Shown: positions 36,720 to 45,133 of the stretch, piece after piece
Layout of the letters: the number at the start of each line of letters is the position of its first letter
How positions within the stretch are numbered: position 1 is the first letter of the stretch
Assembly (NCBI RefSeq): GCF_900090195.1
Contig: NZ_LT607803.1
Location: forward strand, 5,234,229 to 5,298,228
DNA from: Variovorax sp. HW608
GTDB lineage: Bacteria > Pseudomonadota > Gammaproteobacteria > Burkholderiales > Burkholderiaceae_C
Reading direction: 5' to 3'
DNA: 64,000 bases
Notes under the pieces: generated by a model
What the model was told of the DNA's origin: nothing
The model's input: the letters and a program-made list of their open reading frames with translations, nothing else
Databases searched by the model: none
Program-made: the position numbers and the translations under genes

Positions 36720-37526
36720 TCAGGGAAGCATGTTCCGCAGTGAGGCCTCGACGGCCGCCGCGGTGGCGATCGGTTTCTCCATCGGGAAGAGGTGCGTGCC
36801 GTCGAGCATCGTGATGCGCCCCTTGGTGACCTGCTGGGTCATCGCCATGCCCACGCGGCGCATCTCGACCGACTGGCGGCCGCCGATGAAGGCGGCGGGG
36901 CATTTGAGCGGGTGCGCGCGCAGCAGGGCGCCGAGGTTGTGCGGGAGGGTGTCGTAGATCGCGGTCTCGACATCGCGGTCGAAGCAGAGCGCGCGTGCGT
37001 CCTCGGCGTCGAAGGTGCCGTGCTCGATGTAGTCGCGCAGCACGCGCTCGTCCCATTTCGCGAAGGCCTTCTTGCTGCGGAAGTACTCGAACACGGCTTC
37101 GCGGTGTTCCCAGGTGTTCTTGCGCTTGCGGCTGATCACGCCGGGCGAGACGCTCTTCATGAGCGGCGTGCGCTTCATCAGGTTGATGGTGCCGGCACGC
37201 CAGCCGCCGATGATCGGCGAGTCGATCAGCACCACGCCGCGCGCGAGCTCGGGATGCCGCGCCGCGCACATCAGGCTCAGGAAGCCCCCGAGCGAATGCC
37301 CGATGAGGAAGACCGGGCCACCCAGCTTCCTGGTCCGCTCGCGCGTGAAGTCGGCCAGCTGCTGCACGAGATGCGGCCAGTTGTCGGTGACCGGGTATTT
37401 CGGGTCATGGCCGAATTTCTCGATCGCGTCGATGTCGAAGCCGCGGTTGCGCAGGCTGTCGAGCATCACCCGGTAGGTGCTCGCAGGGAAGCTGTTGCCG
37501 TGGGAGAAGATGACGGGAGGAAGCAT
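36720..37526 (-). CDS. Alpha/beta hydrolase
   Basis: 268 residues. The fold is classical: SHGNSFPAS near the N-terminus (oxyanion region), nucleophile Ser in IGHSLGG, and His in DGTHLFPME near the C-terminus. No signal peptide is seen with this start. An ATG at 37574 would add 16 residues; neither has a clear ribosome site. The dispersed repeat copy B lies directly upstream, so the promoter region of this gene is occupied by it. The substrate is unknown. Confidence 0.85.
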   Translation of the reverse strand: MLPPVIFSHGNSFPASTYRVMLDSLRNRGFDIDAIEKFGHDPKYPVTDNWPHLVQQLADFTRERTRKLGGPVFLIGHSLGGFLSLMCAARHPELARGVVLIDSPIIGGWRAGTINLMKRTPLMKSVSPGVISRKRKNTWEHREAVFEYFRSKKAFAKWDERVLRDYIEHGTFDAEDARALCFDRDVETAIYDTLPHNLGALLRAHPLKCPAAFIGGRQSVEMRRVGMAMTQQVTKGRITMLDGTHLFPMEKPIATAAAVEASLRNMLP

Positions 37527-37580
37527 GGGAATGCGCGGGATTGGAAGCAAGCCGGCCAGCGACGCGATGCCCATTCGCGA

Positions 37581-37667
37581 AACCCCGCGGAACCGGCTCC
37601 GCCGGGCCGCTGGGGTTGCCCCCGGAAGGGGGTGTCCGAGCCACACGCAGTGGGCGAGGCTGGGGGC
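37581..37667 (-). repeat. Dispersed ~85-bp GC-rich repeat, copy B
   Basis: The reverse complement matches copy A at 7667-7748 over its whole length, with small mismatches. It contains a short hairpin (CCCCCTTCCGGGGG). Here it is intergenic, between the Anbu protease gene stop and the hydrolase gene start, which run in the same direction. Confidence 0.8.
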
Positions 37668-37679
37668 GAGCTCAATCCT

Positions 37680-38519
37680 TCAGATCAGCTTTTCGTCGGG
37701 CGTGGAGATCTTGCGCAGCGGACTGTGCCGCGTGGCGGGCATCTTGAGCGGGTGTTCGGTGAAGGCATCGTCCCAGACCGGGTCCTCGATGCTGTCGAAC
37801 ACCTCGCGCAGCTTCTGGCCCCAGCTGTTGTGCATCATGCGGTAGTAGGGGTTGTCGGCATCGATGCAGATGACCTTGTCGGTGTGCAGCTGATTGGCCT
37901 CGTACACCACGAGGTCCAGCGGCAGGCCGACGGAGAGGTTCGACTTCATCGTCGAATCCATCGACACCAGCGCGCACTTGGCCGCCTCGTCCAGCGGGGT
38001 TTCGGGCGTCAGCACGCGGTCGAGCACCGGCTTGCCGTACTTGGATTCGCCGACCTGGAAGTAGGGCGTCTCGGTGGTGGCCTCGATGAAGTTGCCGGCC
38101 GAGTAGACGAGGAAGAGGCGCATGCCTTCGCCCTTGACCTGGCCGCCGAAGATGAACGAGACGTTGAAGTCCAGCCCCGCATGCTTGAGCGCCTCGGCGT
38201 CGCGGTCGTACACGTGGCGCACCGCCGAGCCGAGCACGCGGGCCGCGTCGAACATGCTCTTGGCGTTCCAGATGGTGATCGGCGGGCCTTCCTCGCCGTC
38301 GTCGCGCACTTCGCGCAGCTCTTCGATCTGCAGGATCTCGCGCACCGACTGCGAGATGCTCAGGTTGCCGGCGGACAGCAGCACCATGAAGCGGTCGCCC
38401 GGCTTCTCGTAGACGATCATCTTGCGGAAGGTGCTGATGTGATCCACCCCCGCATTGGTGCGCGAGTCGGAGAGGAACACCAGTCCGGCGTTGAGTTTGA
38501 TGCCTACACAGTACGTCAT
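37680..38519 (-). CDS. Proteasome-type protease of the Anbu family
   Basis: 279 residues. It begins MTYCVGIKLNAGLVFLSDSR with the N-terminal nucleophile Thr2 after Met removal, Asp18 (SDSRTN) and Lys33 (TFRKM). These are the catalytic set of the proteasome/HslV fold. The remaining phrases (NAGVDHISTFRKM, LSAGNLSISQSV, GQVKGEGMRLFLVYSAGNFI) match Anbu, the ancestral beta-subunit group. The nucleophile requires the start at 38519. An ATG at 38546 overlapping the mutS stop (TGATG) would add nine residues and need processing. Anbu genes usually sit with ATP-grasp, alpha-E and transglutaminase-like genes; here the neighbour is mutS. Confidence 0.9.
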   Translation of the reverse strand: MTYCVGIKLNAGLVFLSDSRTNAGVDHISTFRKMIVYEKPGDRFMVLLSAGNLSISQSVREILQIEELREVRDDGEEGPPITIWNAKSMFDAARVLGSAVRHVYDRDAEALKHAGLDFNVSFIFGGQVKGEGMRLFLVYSAGNFIEATTETPYFQVGESKYGKPVLDRVLTPETPLDEAAKCALVSMDSTMKSNLSVGLPLDLVVYEANQLHTDKVICIDADNPYYRMMHNSWGQKLREVFDSIEDPVWDDAFTEHPLKMPATRHSPLRKISTPDEKLI

Positions 38520-38545
38520 GAGGTCTTGTTGCACGAATCGGACCA

Positions 38546-41173
38546 TCAGCCCTGTTCGCGCGTCTGGAGTTTTTTCAAGGTGTAGAGCGCTTCGAGCGCC
38601 TCCCGCGGACTCATCGCGTCGGGGTCGAACGCAGTCAGCGCGGATTCTACGGCGCTGATCACCGGAACCTCGGCCGCGGGCGGTGGCGCGAAGAGGTCCA
38701 CCTGGGCGCGCGTCTGGGTCTGCTGCGCTTCGAGCGCCTCCAGCGCCTGGCGCGCGTGGTTGACCACCGCGGCCGGCATGCCGGCGAGCCGCGCGACCTG
38801 GATGCCGTAGCTCTTGCTCGCGGGGCCTGGCTGCATCTCGTGCAGGAACACGATGTCGCGGCCGGCCTCGGTCGCGCTCACGTGCATGTTGACCGCGCCA
38901 TGGTGCGTGGCCGGGAACTCCGTCAGCTCGAAATAGTGCGTCGCGAAAAGCGTGAAGGCGCGGGTGCGGTCGTGCAGTTGCGCCGCGATGCCCGCTGCCA
39001 GCGCGAGCCCGTCGAAGGTGCTGGTGCCGCGGCCGATCTCGTCCATCAGCACCAGAGAGTGCGCGCTGGCGCTGTGCAGGATCTGCGCGGCCTCGGTCAT
39101 CTCCAGCATGAAGGTCGACTGTGCGTTGGCCAGGTCGTCCGCCGCGCCGATGCGCGTGTGGATCGCATCGATCGGCCCGAGCCGGCAGGCGTCGGCCGGC
39201 ACGTGCGAGCCGATCGAGGCCAGCAGCACGATGATCGCCACCTGCCGCATGTAGGTGGACTTGCCGCCCATGTTCGGTCCGGTGATGATCTGCATGCGCT
39301 GCTGCGGGCCCATGCGCGTGTCGTTCGCAATGAACGCACCCGATGATTTCTCGGCCAGCCGCGCCTCGACCACCGGATGGCGGCCCTTGTCGATCTCGAT
39401 GCACGGGTGGGCGACGAAGCCGGGTGCGCGCCAGTGCAGCGTGTGCGAGCGCTCGGCCAGCGCGCCGAGCGCGTCGAGCGTGGCGAGTGCGCCGGCGAGA
39501 CGGTTCAGCTCGGCGACGAATGGCTGCAGCTTGTCGAGCAGTTGCTCGTAGAGCCACTTCTCGCGCGCCAGGGCGCGATCCTGCGCCGAAAGCGCCTTGT
39601 CCTCGAAGGCCTTGAGCTCGGGAGTGATGAAGCGCTCGGCGTTCTTCAGCGTCTGGCGGCGGCGGTAGTTGTCGGGCACCTTGTCGAGCGCGCTCTGCGT
39701 GATCTCGATGTAGAAGCCGTGCACGCGATTGAACTGCACGCGCAGGTTGCCGATGCCGGTGCGCTCGCGCTCGCTGGTCTCGAGCTGCAAAAGGAAGTCG
39801 TCGCAGTTCTCGCTGATGGCGCGCAGCTCGTCGAGCTCGGCGTCGTGGCCCGAGGCGATCACGCCGCCGTCGCGCACCAGCGCGGCCGGCTCCGGGCTGA
39901 TCGCGGCGACCAGCATTTCGACGCAGCCGGCCGGTGGCGCGAGCCGCGACGCGATGGACGCAAGCAGCGGCGCCGAGGCCGGAAGCGCCGGCGCCAGCTG
40001 CTCCGCCTTGGCCAGCGCCATGCGCAGCGCGACCAGTTCGCGCGGGCGCACCTGCCGCAATGCGATGCGGGCGGCGATGCGTTCCACGTCGCTCGTGTTC
40101 TTGAGCTGCTCGCGGAGCAGCCGCCACGGCGCGGAGGTGCCGCCGGTCGGCGTGGCCTGCAGTGCGTCGATGGCACCGAGCCTTGCCTGCGCATCGGTCC
40201 TGTCGCGGCGCGGCGCGAGCAGCCAGCGCTTGAGCAGGCGGCTGCCCATGCCGGTCATGCAGGTGTCGATGAGCGAGAACAAGGTCGGCGAATCCTCGCC
40301 GCGCAGCGTCTGCACCAGTTCCAGGTTGCGCCGCGTGGCGGGCGGCAATTCGATCAGGTCGCCGTCGCGCTCCACCGACAGGCGCTGCACGTGCGACAGC
40401 GCGCGCCCCTGCGTGTGCTCGGCATAGCCCAGCAGCGCGGCCGCGGCGGCGTGCGCGTTGGCGAGCGAATCGGCGTTCCAGGCCGCGAGGCTGTTGCTGC
40501 CCATCTGCTCGCACAGCTTGCGCTCGCCGAGGCCGCCGTCGAACTGCCACGCGGGCCGCACCGACAGCGTGAACGACGACGCGCCGTTGCGCATCGCCTT
40601 CAGGCGCTGCTCGAAGGCCGGCGTGACTTCGGCGCTGTAGAGCAACTCGCTCGGGCCGATGCGTGCGATCCATGCCTCGAGCGCATCGGCCGGACACTCG
40701 GCCAGCCGCAGCTCGTCACCCGTCACGCTGAGCCAGGCGAGCCCGCAGAAGTTGCGTGTGCCCGCATGCACCGTGAGCAGCAGGGAGTCGCTCTTGTCGT
40801 TGAGCAGTTCGGCATCCGTCAGCGTGCCGGGCGTGACCACGCGCACGACCTTGCGTTCCACCGGCCCCTTGGCCGCGCCGACTTCGCCGACCTGCTCGCA
40901 GATCGCCACCGATTCGCCGAGCTTGATGAGCCGCGCGAGATAGGTGTCGACCGAATGGAACGGCACGCCGCACATGGTCACCGGCAGCCCCGCCGACTGG
41001 CCGCGCTGCGTCAGCGTGATGTCGAGCAGCCGCGCTGCCTTTTCGGCGTCGGCGTAGAAAAGCTCGTAGAAATCGCCCATCCGGTAGAAGAGCAGGGTGT
41101 CCGGATGGTTGGCCTTCAGGCCCAGATACTGGGCCATCATGGGGGTGTGAGGTGCCGTCGCAGGGAGAGTCAT
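38546..41173 (-). CDS. mutS: DNA mismatch repair protein MutS
   Basis: 875 residues. The N-terminal mismatch-binding domain shows the Phe-x-Glu motif in [12 protein letters not shown]. The ATPase domain has Walker [10 protein letters not shown] and the signature [10 protein letters not shown] with [11 protein letters not shown]-terminal tail follows that ends near the dimerisation helix ([17 protein letters not shown]). It recognises mispairs and recruits MutL. The start at 41173 is placed on length and family; an in-frame ATG 13 codons upstream is possible. Its stop overlaps a possible Anbu start, suggesting cotranscription. Confidence 0.97.
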   Translation of the reverse strand: MTLPATAPHTPMMAQYLGLKANHPDTLLFYRMGDFYELFYADAEKAARLLDITLTQRGQSAGLPVTMCGVPFHSVDTYLARLIKLGESVAICEQVGEVGAAKGPVERKVVRVVTPGTLTDAELLNDKSDSLLLTVHAGTRNFCGLAWLSVTGDELRLAECPADALEAWIARIGPSELLYSAEVTPAFEQRLKAMRNGASSFTLSVRPAWQFDGGLGERKLCEQMGSNSLAAWNADSLANAHAAAAALLGYAEHTQGRALSHVQRLSVERDGDLIELPPATRRNLELVQTLRGEDSPTLFSLIDTCMTGMGSRLLKRWLLAPRRDRTDAQARLGAIDALQATPTGGTSAPWRLLREQLKNTSDVERIAARIALRQVRPRELVALRMALAKAEQLAPALPASAPLLASIASRLAPPAGCVEMLVAAISPEPAALVRDGGVIASGHDAELDELRAISENCDDFLLQLETSERERTGIGNLRVQFNRVHGFYIEITQSALDKVPDNYRRRQTLKNAERFITPELKAFEDKALSAQDRALAREKWLYEQLLDKLQPFVAELNRLAGALATLDALGALAERSHTLHWRAPGFVAHPCIEIDKGRHPVVEARLAEKSSGAFIANDTRMGPQQRMQIITGPNMGGKSTYMRQVAIIVLLASIGSHVPADACRLGPIDAIHTRIGAADDLANAQSTFMLEMTEAAQILHSASAHSLVLMDEIGRGTSTFDGLALAAGIAAQLHDRTRAFTLFATHYFELTEFPATHHGAVNMHVSATEAGRDIVFLHEMQPGPASKSYGIQVARLAGMPAAVVNHARQALEALEAQQTQTRAQVDLFAPPPAAEVPVISAVESALTAFDPDAMSPREALEALYTLKKLQTREQG

Positions 41174-41252
41174 CGAAGAGAACGCCGCGCCGACCGATGG
41201 GCCGGCAGGCACGCATCATAAGGAACCGCGCGCCGACGGCGCCCGAACCTGC

Positions 41253-41765
41253 TCAGGTCTGCCCGCGGCGCCTGCGCGCCACGCGCACCGCCTCGACCCA
41301 GGTATCGACATTGAACCGTTGCCCCGTCTCCGCGATGCGCGCGGAGTGAATGCGGTGCAGCGGCACGCGGCGGACTTCGCCGGGCATTTCGCCGTGGCCG
41401 GTGATGATCTTCTTCTGCAGGTCCAGGTGGTCGACCTGCATCACGCATTCGATCTTCTTGTCGTGCGCATCGACGTAGCGCACGCGGATGCGCGGGTGCT
41501 CGTCGACGATCGCATGCTCGCCCTTGCCCTGGATGAACCACTCGGGCAGCGTATCGGGCACGGAATCGCCCGAGGGGTTGAGGTTGCCGCGCACGGTCGG
41601 GATTTCGAGCGGCACATGGCCCGAGCGGATGCGCGCAGCTTCGATTCGGCGCTGCGTCTCACGCCGCCCGGCCGCTCGCCGCCATGCCCACATCAATGCG
41701 AGCAGGAGCAGCACGCCGGTCAACAAGGCTGCGAAGAACTGCCACTGCGCCATGCTGATGCCCAT
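41253..41765 (-). CDS. Membrane-anchored protein with WYL-like C-terminal domain
   Basis: 170 residues. One transmembrane helix (about 9-31) and a basic stretch (RRAAGRRETQRR) are followed by a cytoplasmic domain. Its second half (RIRVRYVDAHDKKIECVMQVDHLDLQKK, then GEVRRVPLHRIHSARI) is reminiscent of WYL domains, which bind nucleotides or ssDNA in other proteins. The resemblance is weak and no HTH is present. Function unknown. It lies 79 bp upstream of mutS on the same strand. Starts at 41765 or 41753 are both plausible. Confidence 0.6.
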   Translation of the reverse strand: MGISMAQWQFFAALLTGVLLLLALMWAWRRAAGRRETQRRIEAARIRSGHVPLEIPTVRGNLNPSGDSVPDTLPEWFIQGKGEHAIVDEHPRIRVRYVDAHDKKIECVMQVDHLDLQKKIITGHGEMPGEVRRVPLHRIHSARIAETGQRFNVDTWVEAVRVARRRRGQT

Positions 41766-41877
41766 TCGTGCACCCCGGTGAAATACTTCCAAAGTACTCA
41801 AGGCGCCGAATTTTCAAACTCACGCCGAAAGTCGTAAACCGGACACGTGGCATAGCGCTTTTGGTGGGTCGGGTGCT

Positions 41878-42711
41878 TCAGCCGTCGTGGGTATCGTGGG
41901 TGGCGGCGGCGCCCCGGCGCCAGTAGCCCGAAGCCCGGGTCCACTTGGGGTGCGCGCCGCGCTCGTCGACGAGGTGCGCGCGCATGGCCTTGGCGGCGCC
42001 CGACTCGCAGGCGACCCAGGCATGGAAGTCGCCCTGCGGCAGCTTCAGTCCCCGCAATGCATCGAGCAGCGGCGCGCCGGCGCCGGGCTCGGCGCCGCGC
42101 CGGCGCACCCAGTGCAGTTCCACGTTCGCGGCCGATGCGAGCGGGATCTGGTCGGCCTCGCCGTCCACCTCGACCAGCACGACCACGCGGGCGCCGGCCG
42201 GCAGCTCGGCCAGGCGGCGCGAAATCGCGGGGAGGGCGGTGTCGTCGCCGACGAGCAGGTGCCAGTCGAAGGCGGTGGGCACGATGAACGAGCCGCGCGG
42301 GCCGCCGACGCCGATGACGTCCCCGGGCTTGGCGGATTCCGCCCATCGCGTGGCGGGGCCGGCGTCGTGCAGCGCGAAGTCGAATTCGAGCGTGCCCGCC
42401 GCCGGGTCGTGCCGCAGCGGCGTGTAGTCGCGCATCGTGGGCTTGGTACCGCCCGGCCATACCGGTCCGTCGGGGCCGGCAGTCGGCAGTTGCAGGACGC
42501 CGGTTTCCGCATCGGGGAAGAAGAGCTTGGCATGGTCGTCGAAGCCGGGGCTGGTGAAGCCCGCGAGTTCGTCGCCTTCGAGCGTGATGCGGATCAGGTG
42601 CGGCGTGACGCGCCGCACCGCGCGCACTTGCAGCTTGCGGAAGCGCAGTTCGTGCCGTATGCGGCGCGGCAGGCGGTCGGGCAGAGAGGCGTCGTGTTGG
42701 GAAGATGTCAT
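41878..42711 (-). CDS. Siderophore-interacting protein / ferric-siderophore reductase (YqjH-like)
   Basis: 277 residues of the SIP/ViuB family. The FAD-binding domain is about 25-140 with the flavin motif MRDYTPLRHDP. The NAD(P)H-binding region has GDDTALPAISRRLAEL, and the C-terminus has AWVACESGAAKAMRAHLVDERG and YWRRGAA. Such enzymes release iron by reducing ferric siderophores in the cytoplasm. The gene starts 5 bp after the His-rich PadR gene. In E. coli, YqjI is the nickel-sensing repressor of yqjH, and the pair here appears to be the same module arranged in tandem. Confidence 0.9.
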   Translation of the reverse strand: MTSSQHDASLPDRLPRRIRHELRFRKLQVRAVRRVTPHLIRITLEGDELAGFTSPGFDDHAKLFFPDAETGVLQLPTAGPDGPVWPGGTKPTMRDYTPLRHDPAAGTLEFDFALHDAGPATRWAESAKPGDVIGVGGPRGSFIVPTAFDWHLLVGDDTALPAISRRLAELPAGARVVVLVEVDGEADQIPLASAANVELHWVRRRGAEPGAGAPLLDALRGLKLPQGDFHAWVACESGAAKAMRAHLVDERGAHPKWTRASGYWRRGAAATHDTHDG

Positions 42712-42716
42712 GAGTG

Positions 42717-43298
42717 TCAGATGCGTTCCAGTTGCTGGGCGGCGCTGTCGAGCACCGCGGCGAATTCGTGGGCTTGTTGTTCGGTAAGGGGGGCCGAGAG
42801 GCGCATGCGCATCGCGAGCTTGAGGTTCTCGAGCGCGCGGACGACTTGGGGCGGACGGCCGGCGCGCAGGCCGGCGCCGTCCACGCCGCCTTGCATGCGG
42901 GCCATCAGCTCGTCGGTCGTCGCGCGGTTGGCGGCGAGGAATTCGCGGCCCGCCTCCGTGGCGGTGTAGCGCTTGCGGTTGCCGCCTTCCGGGCTGTCGA
43001 CGCTGACGCAGCCCAGTTCCTCGAGCAGCGTCAGCGTCGGGTAGACGATGCCGGGGCTCGGCGCATAGCGGCCGCCAAGGCGTTCCTCGATGGCCTTGAT
43101 GAGCTCGTAGCCGTGACTGGGCTTGTCGGCGATCAACTGCAGCAGCACGAAGCGCAGGCCGCCGTGGCCGAAGATCCGGCCGCCGCCGCGACCGGCGCGC
43201 AGGCCATGGTGCAGGCCCCCGTCGTGCCGGCCGCCGCCGAGGCCGTCGTCGTGTTCATCGCGGCGGGTGCCGTGTACAAAGTGTGTGAAATGGCGCAT
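42717..43298 (-). CDS. His-rich PadR-family regulator (YqjI-like metal sensor)
   Basis: 193 residues. The first 45 are rich in His, Gly and Asp (HFTHFVHG, HDDGLGGGRHDGGLHHG). This is followed by the PadR winged helix, with FVLLQLIADKPSHGYELIKAIEERLGGRYAPSPGIVYPTLTLLEELG and a C-terminal helical dimerisation part. In E. coli YqjI the His-rich head binds nickel and releases the protein from DNA. The same control is inferred here for the gene and its downstream reductase partner. The tail carries a PadR-typical helix (AHEFAAVLDSAAQQLERI). Confidence 0.88.
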   Translation of the reverse strand: MRHFTHFVHGTRRDEHDDGLGGGRHDGGLHHGLRAGRGGGRIFGHGGLRFVLLQLIADKPSHGYELIKAIEERLGGRYAPSPGIVYPTLTLLEELGCVSVDSPEGGNRKRYTATEAGREFLAANRATTDELMARMQGGVDGAGLRAGRPPQVVRALENLKLAMRMRLSAPLTEQQAHEFAAVLDSAAQQLERI

Positions 43299-43333
43299 GG
43301 ATGGTGAGCTCGACTGTTATCTGATTGAGAAAC

Positions 43334-43341
43334 GATATATC
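43334..43341. promoter_or_regulatory. Short palindrome upstream of the PadR gene
   Basis: GATATATC lies 36 bp upstream of the regulator start in a locally AT-rich strip. It overlaps one of two TATCTGA direct repeats. It could be part of the metal-responsive operator, but the motif is short. Confidence 0.3.
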
Positions 43342-43347
43342 TGAATA

Positions 43348-43487
43348 ATGTCGAAGTCAAGTCTGATCTCGCGTCACACCTATGTCGCGCGCATCAATCG
43401 CGTGATCGAGCGGCAAGGATTTCGCGATGGACGAGAAGACCGGCGCCTTCAACTGCGAGCTCTGCATGCCCATCCGGGCGCTCTAGA
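43348..43487 (+). pseudogene. Deletion relic of an AraC/GyrI-type regulator
   Basis: From ATG 43348 the first 20 codons read MSKSSLISRHTYVARINRVI, which looks like the opening of AraC regulators with an effector domain. In another frame, codons from 43428 read MDEKTGAFNCELCMPIRAL then stop. This resembles the C-terminal end of GyrI-like effector domains. The two ends are joined within about 80 bp, so nearly the whole gene is missing. The resulting open frame (50 codons) ends at 43500. Recognition is by motif memory only. Confidence 0.5.
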
Positions 43488-43547
43488 CGCTTTTGGGTGA
43501 CGCAACGCCGGGTTGCCGGGGGAATTCCGGGGCGCCGTGCAGGGATT

Positions 43548-43559
43548 AGGGTAAACCCT
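43548..43559. promoter_or_regulatory. Inverted repeat before the 59-residue gene
   Basis: AGGGT-AA-ACCCT has 5-bp perfect arms and sits 12 bp before the ATG of the small gene. The role is not known; a repressor site or part of the leader is possible. Confidence 0.35.
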
Positions 43560-43571
43560 TAAGATCGCAGC

Positions 43572-43751
43572 ATGACTGCTTCGACCTCGTACTTCCCCCG
43601 TAATCCCAAGTTCACGGACTCGTTCGAGCGCGATCTGGCGAACGACGATGTCCGTCATATCGGCCGCGATGAGCCGTCCCTCCTGGCTGCGGCGTTCAAA
43701 CGCGTCCTCAAGGCCTTCGCCGACCTGATGCGCGGCACGCAAGCCCACTGA
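43572..43751 (+). CDS. Small hypothetical protein (59 aa)
   Basis: The frame from ATG 43572 encodes 59 residues, beginning MTASTSYFPRNPKFTDSFER and ending with an amphipathic basic helix (AAFKRVLKAFADLMRG). No signal peptide or membrane helix is seen. A clear intrinsic terminator follows 21 bp after the stop and an inverted repeat precedes it, which supports a real transcription unit. No convincing ribosome site is visible. I do not recognise the family. Confidence 0.5.
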   Translation: MTASTSYFPRNPKFTDSFERDLANDDVRHIGRDEPSLLAAAFKRVLKAFADLMRGTQAH

Positions 43752-43771
43752 AGCCCACGCCGTTGCATGAA

Positions 43772-43800
43772 AAGAAGCCCCTCGACGAGGGGCTTCTTGT
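43772..43800 (+). terminator. Bidirectional intrinsic terminator
   Basis: A 13-bp inverted repeat (AAGAAGCCCCTCG and its complement around a single base) forms a strong hairpin. The T-run is better on the minus strand (CTTCTTTTC), where it would end the sulfatase operon. On the plus strand it ends the 59-residue gene. Confidence 0.85.
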
Positions 43801-43812
43801 TGTTGGCCGCGC

Positions 43813-45129
43813 TCAACGCTGCGGCATGTCCTTGACCGAGTAGCCGAGGCTCACGGTCGCGTCTTCCGGGATCGGCGGCATGGTCGCGTTCCACGTCAGC
43901 CACGCTTCGCGCATGCGCGCGAGGCGTTCCGGCTCCTTCTTCGCCTGGTTGGCCCGTTCGCGCTCGTCGGCCGGGATGTTGAAGAGGTATTCGTTGCCGT
44001 CGACCTGCAGGTACTTCCAGTCGCCTTCGCGCAGGGCGCGCTGGTCGCGATGGTTCATGCGCCAGTGCAGCGGGCGCGCGAAGCTGTGCTTCGCATCGCG
44101 CAGAACCGGCATCAGCGAGACGCCGTCGAGCGGATACGCCGGGTCGGCATTCACGCCAGCGGCATCGAGCATCGTCGCCGACCAGTCCATCGTCATGCAG
44201 TGCTGCGCGCTGTCGCCGCCGGCGGCGATCACCTTCGGCCAGTGCGCGATCCATGGCACGCGGATGCCGCCTTCGGTCAGGTCCATCTTGCCGCCGACCA
44301 GCGGCCAGTTGTCCGAGAAGCGCTCGCCGCCGTTGTCGCTCGTGAAGACCACCAGCGTGTCGTCGGCCATGCCATGCTTTTCGAGCGCGTCCATGATCCA
44401 GCCGATGCCTTCGTCCATGTGATGGATCATGCGGCGGTAGGTGTGGATATTGCCGCCCGACAGGTCGAACAGGTTGTCCTTCACTGCGGGCGCCTTGGCC
44501 GCGTCGTCGCGCGTCTCCCACGGCCAGTGCGGCGCGGTGTAGTGCAGGCTCAGGAAGAAGGGGGCCTCCTGCTTCGCCATGCGCTCCACGTAGTCGACCG
44601 CGTGGCGCGAGAGCACGTCGGTGAGGTAGCCCTCTTCCTGGTGGTCCTCCTCGCCGGACCACAGGTCATGGCGGCCGGTCGAATCGCAGTGGGTGAAGTA
44701 GTCCACGCCGCCCGACATCGGCCCGAAGAACGCCTCGTAGCCCGAGCGCAGCGGCCCGAAGTTCGGCGGAAATCCCAGGTGCCACTTGCCGATGAGCGCG
44801 GTGCGATAGCCCGCAGCGCGAAGCAGCGAGGGCAGCGTCGGATGCTCCGGCGGCAGGCCGAGCGTGGTGCTGCCACGGCTGTCGCTCCGGATCGGCTCCT
44901 CGGCCGCGCCGCGCAGGCGGTACTGGTAGCGCGCCGTGATCATCGCGAAGCGCGTGGGCGAGCACACCGGCGAGTTCGAATAGCCCTGCGTGAACTTGAT
45001 GCCGCGCGCGGCGAGCCGGTCGAGCACCGGCGACACCGGCCCGAAGTGGGCGTCGCGGCCGCCGTAGCAGCCGAGGTCCGCATAGCCGAGATCGTCGGCG
45101 ACGATGAAGATGATGTTGGGTCGTTGCAT
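43813..45129 (-). CDS. Type I sulfatase (formylglycine-dependent)
   Basis: 438 residues. The modification motif is VCSPTR with Cys56 as the precursor of formylglycine. Metal ligands are D12-D13 (VADDLGYAD) and the late DN in FTSDNGGE. GKWHLG carries the conserved Lys and His. No signal peptide is seen, so the enzyme is probably cytoplasmic. It would hydrolyse sulfate esters taken up by the two Bug proteins encoded upstream in the same operon; the stop of the second Bug gene is 4 bp before this start. A formylglycine-generating enzyme is not in the window. Confidence 0.92.
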   Translation of the reverse strand: MQRPNIIFIVADDLGYADLGCYGGRDAHFGPVSPVLDRLAARGIKFTQGYSNSPVCSPTRFAMITARYQYRLRGAAEEPIRSDSRGSTTLGLPPEHPTLPSLLRAAGYRTALIGKWHLGFPPNFGPLRSGYEAFFGPMSGGVDYFTHCDSTGRHDLWSGEEDHQEEGYLTDVLSRHAVDYVERMAKQEAPFFLSLHYTAPHWPWETRDDAAKAPAVKDNLFDLSGGNIHTYRRMIHHMDEGIGWIMDALEKHGMADDTLVVFTSDNGGERFSDNWPLVGGKMDLTEGGIRVPWIAHWPKVIAAGGDSAQHCMTMDWSATMLDAAGVNADPAYPLDGVSLMPVLRDAKHSFARPLHWRMNHRDQRALREGDWKYLQVDGNEYLFNIPADERERANQAKKEPERLARMREAWLTWNATMPPIPEDATVSLGYSVKDMPQR

Positions 45130-45133
45130 GGTT

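Noticed and set aside
43449..43748. A 99-codon minus-strand frame opposite the 59-residue gene
   Set aside because: It crosses the relic and the small gene and has no ribosome site or recognisable feature.
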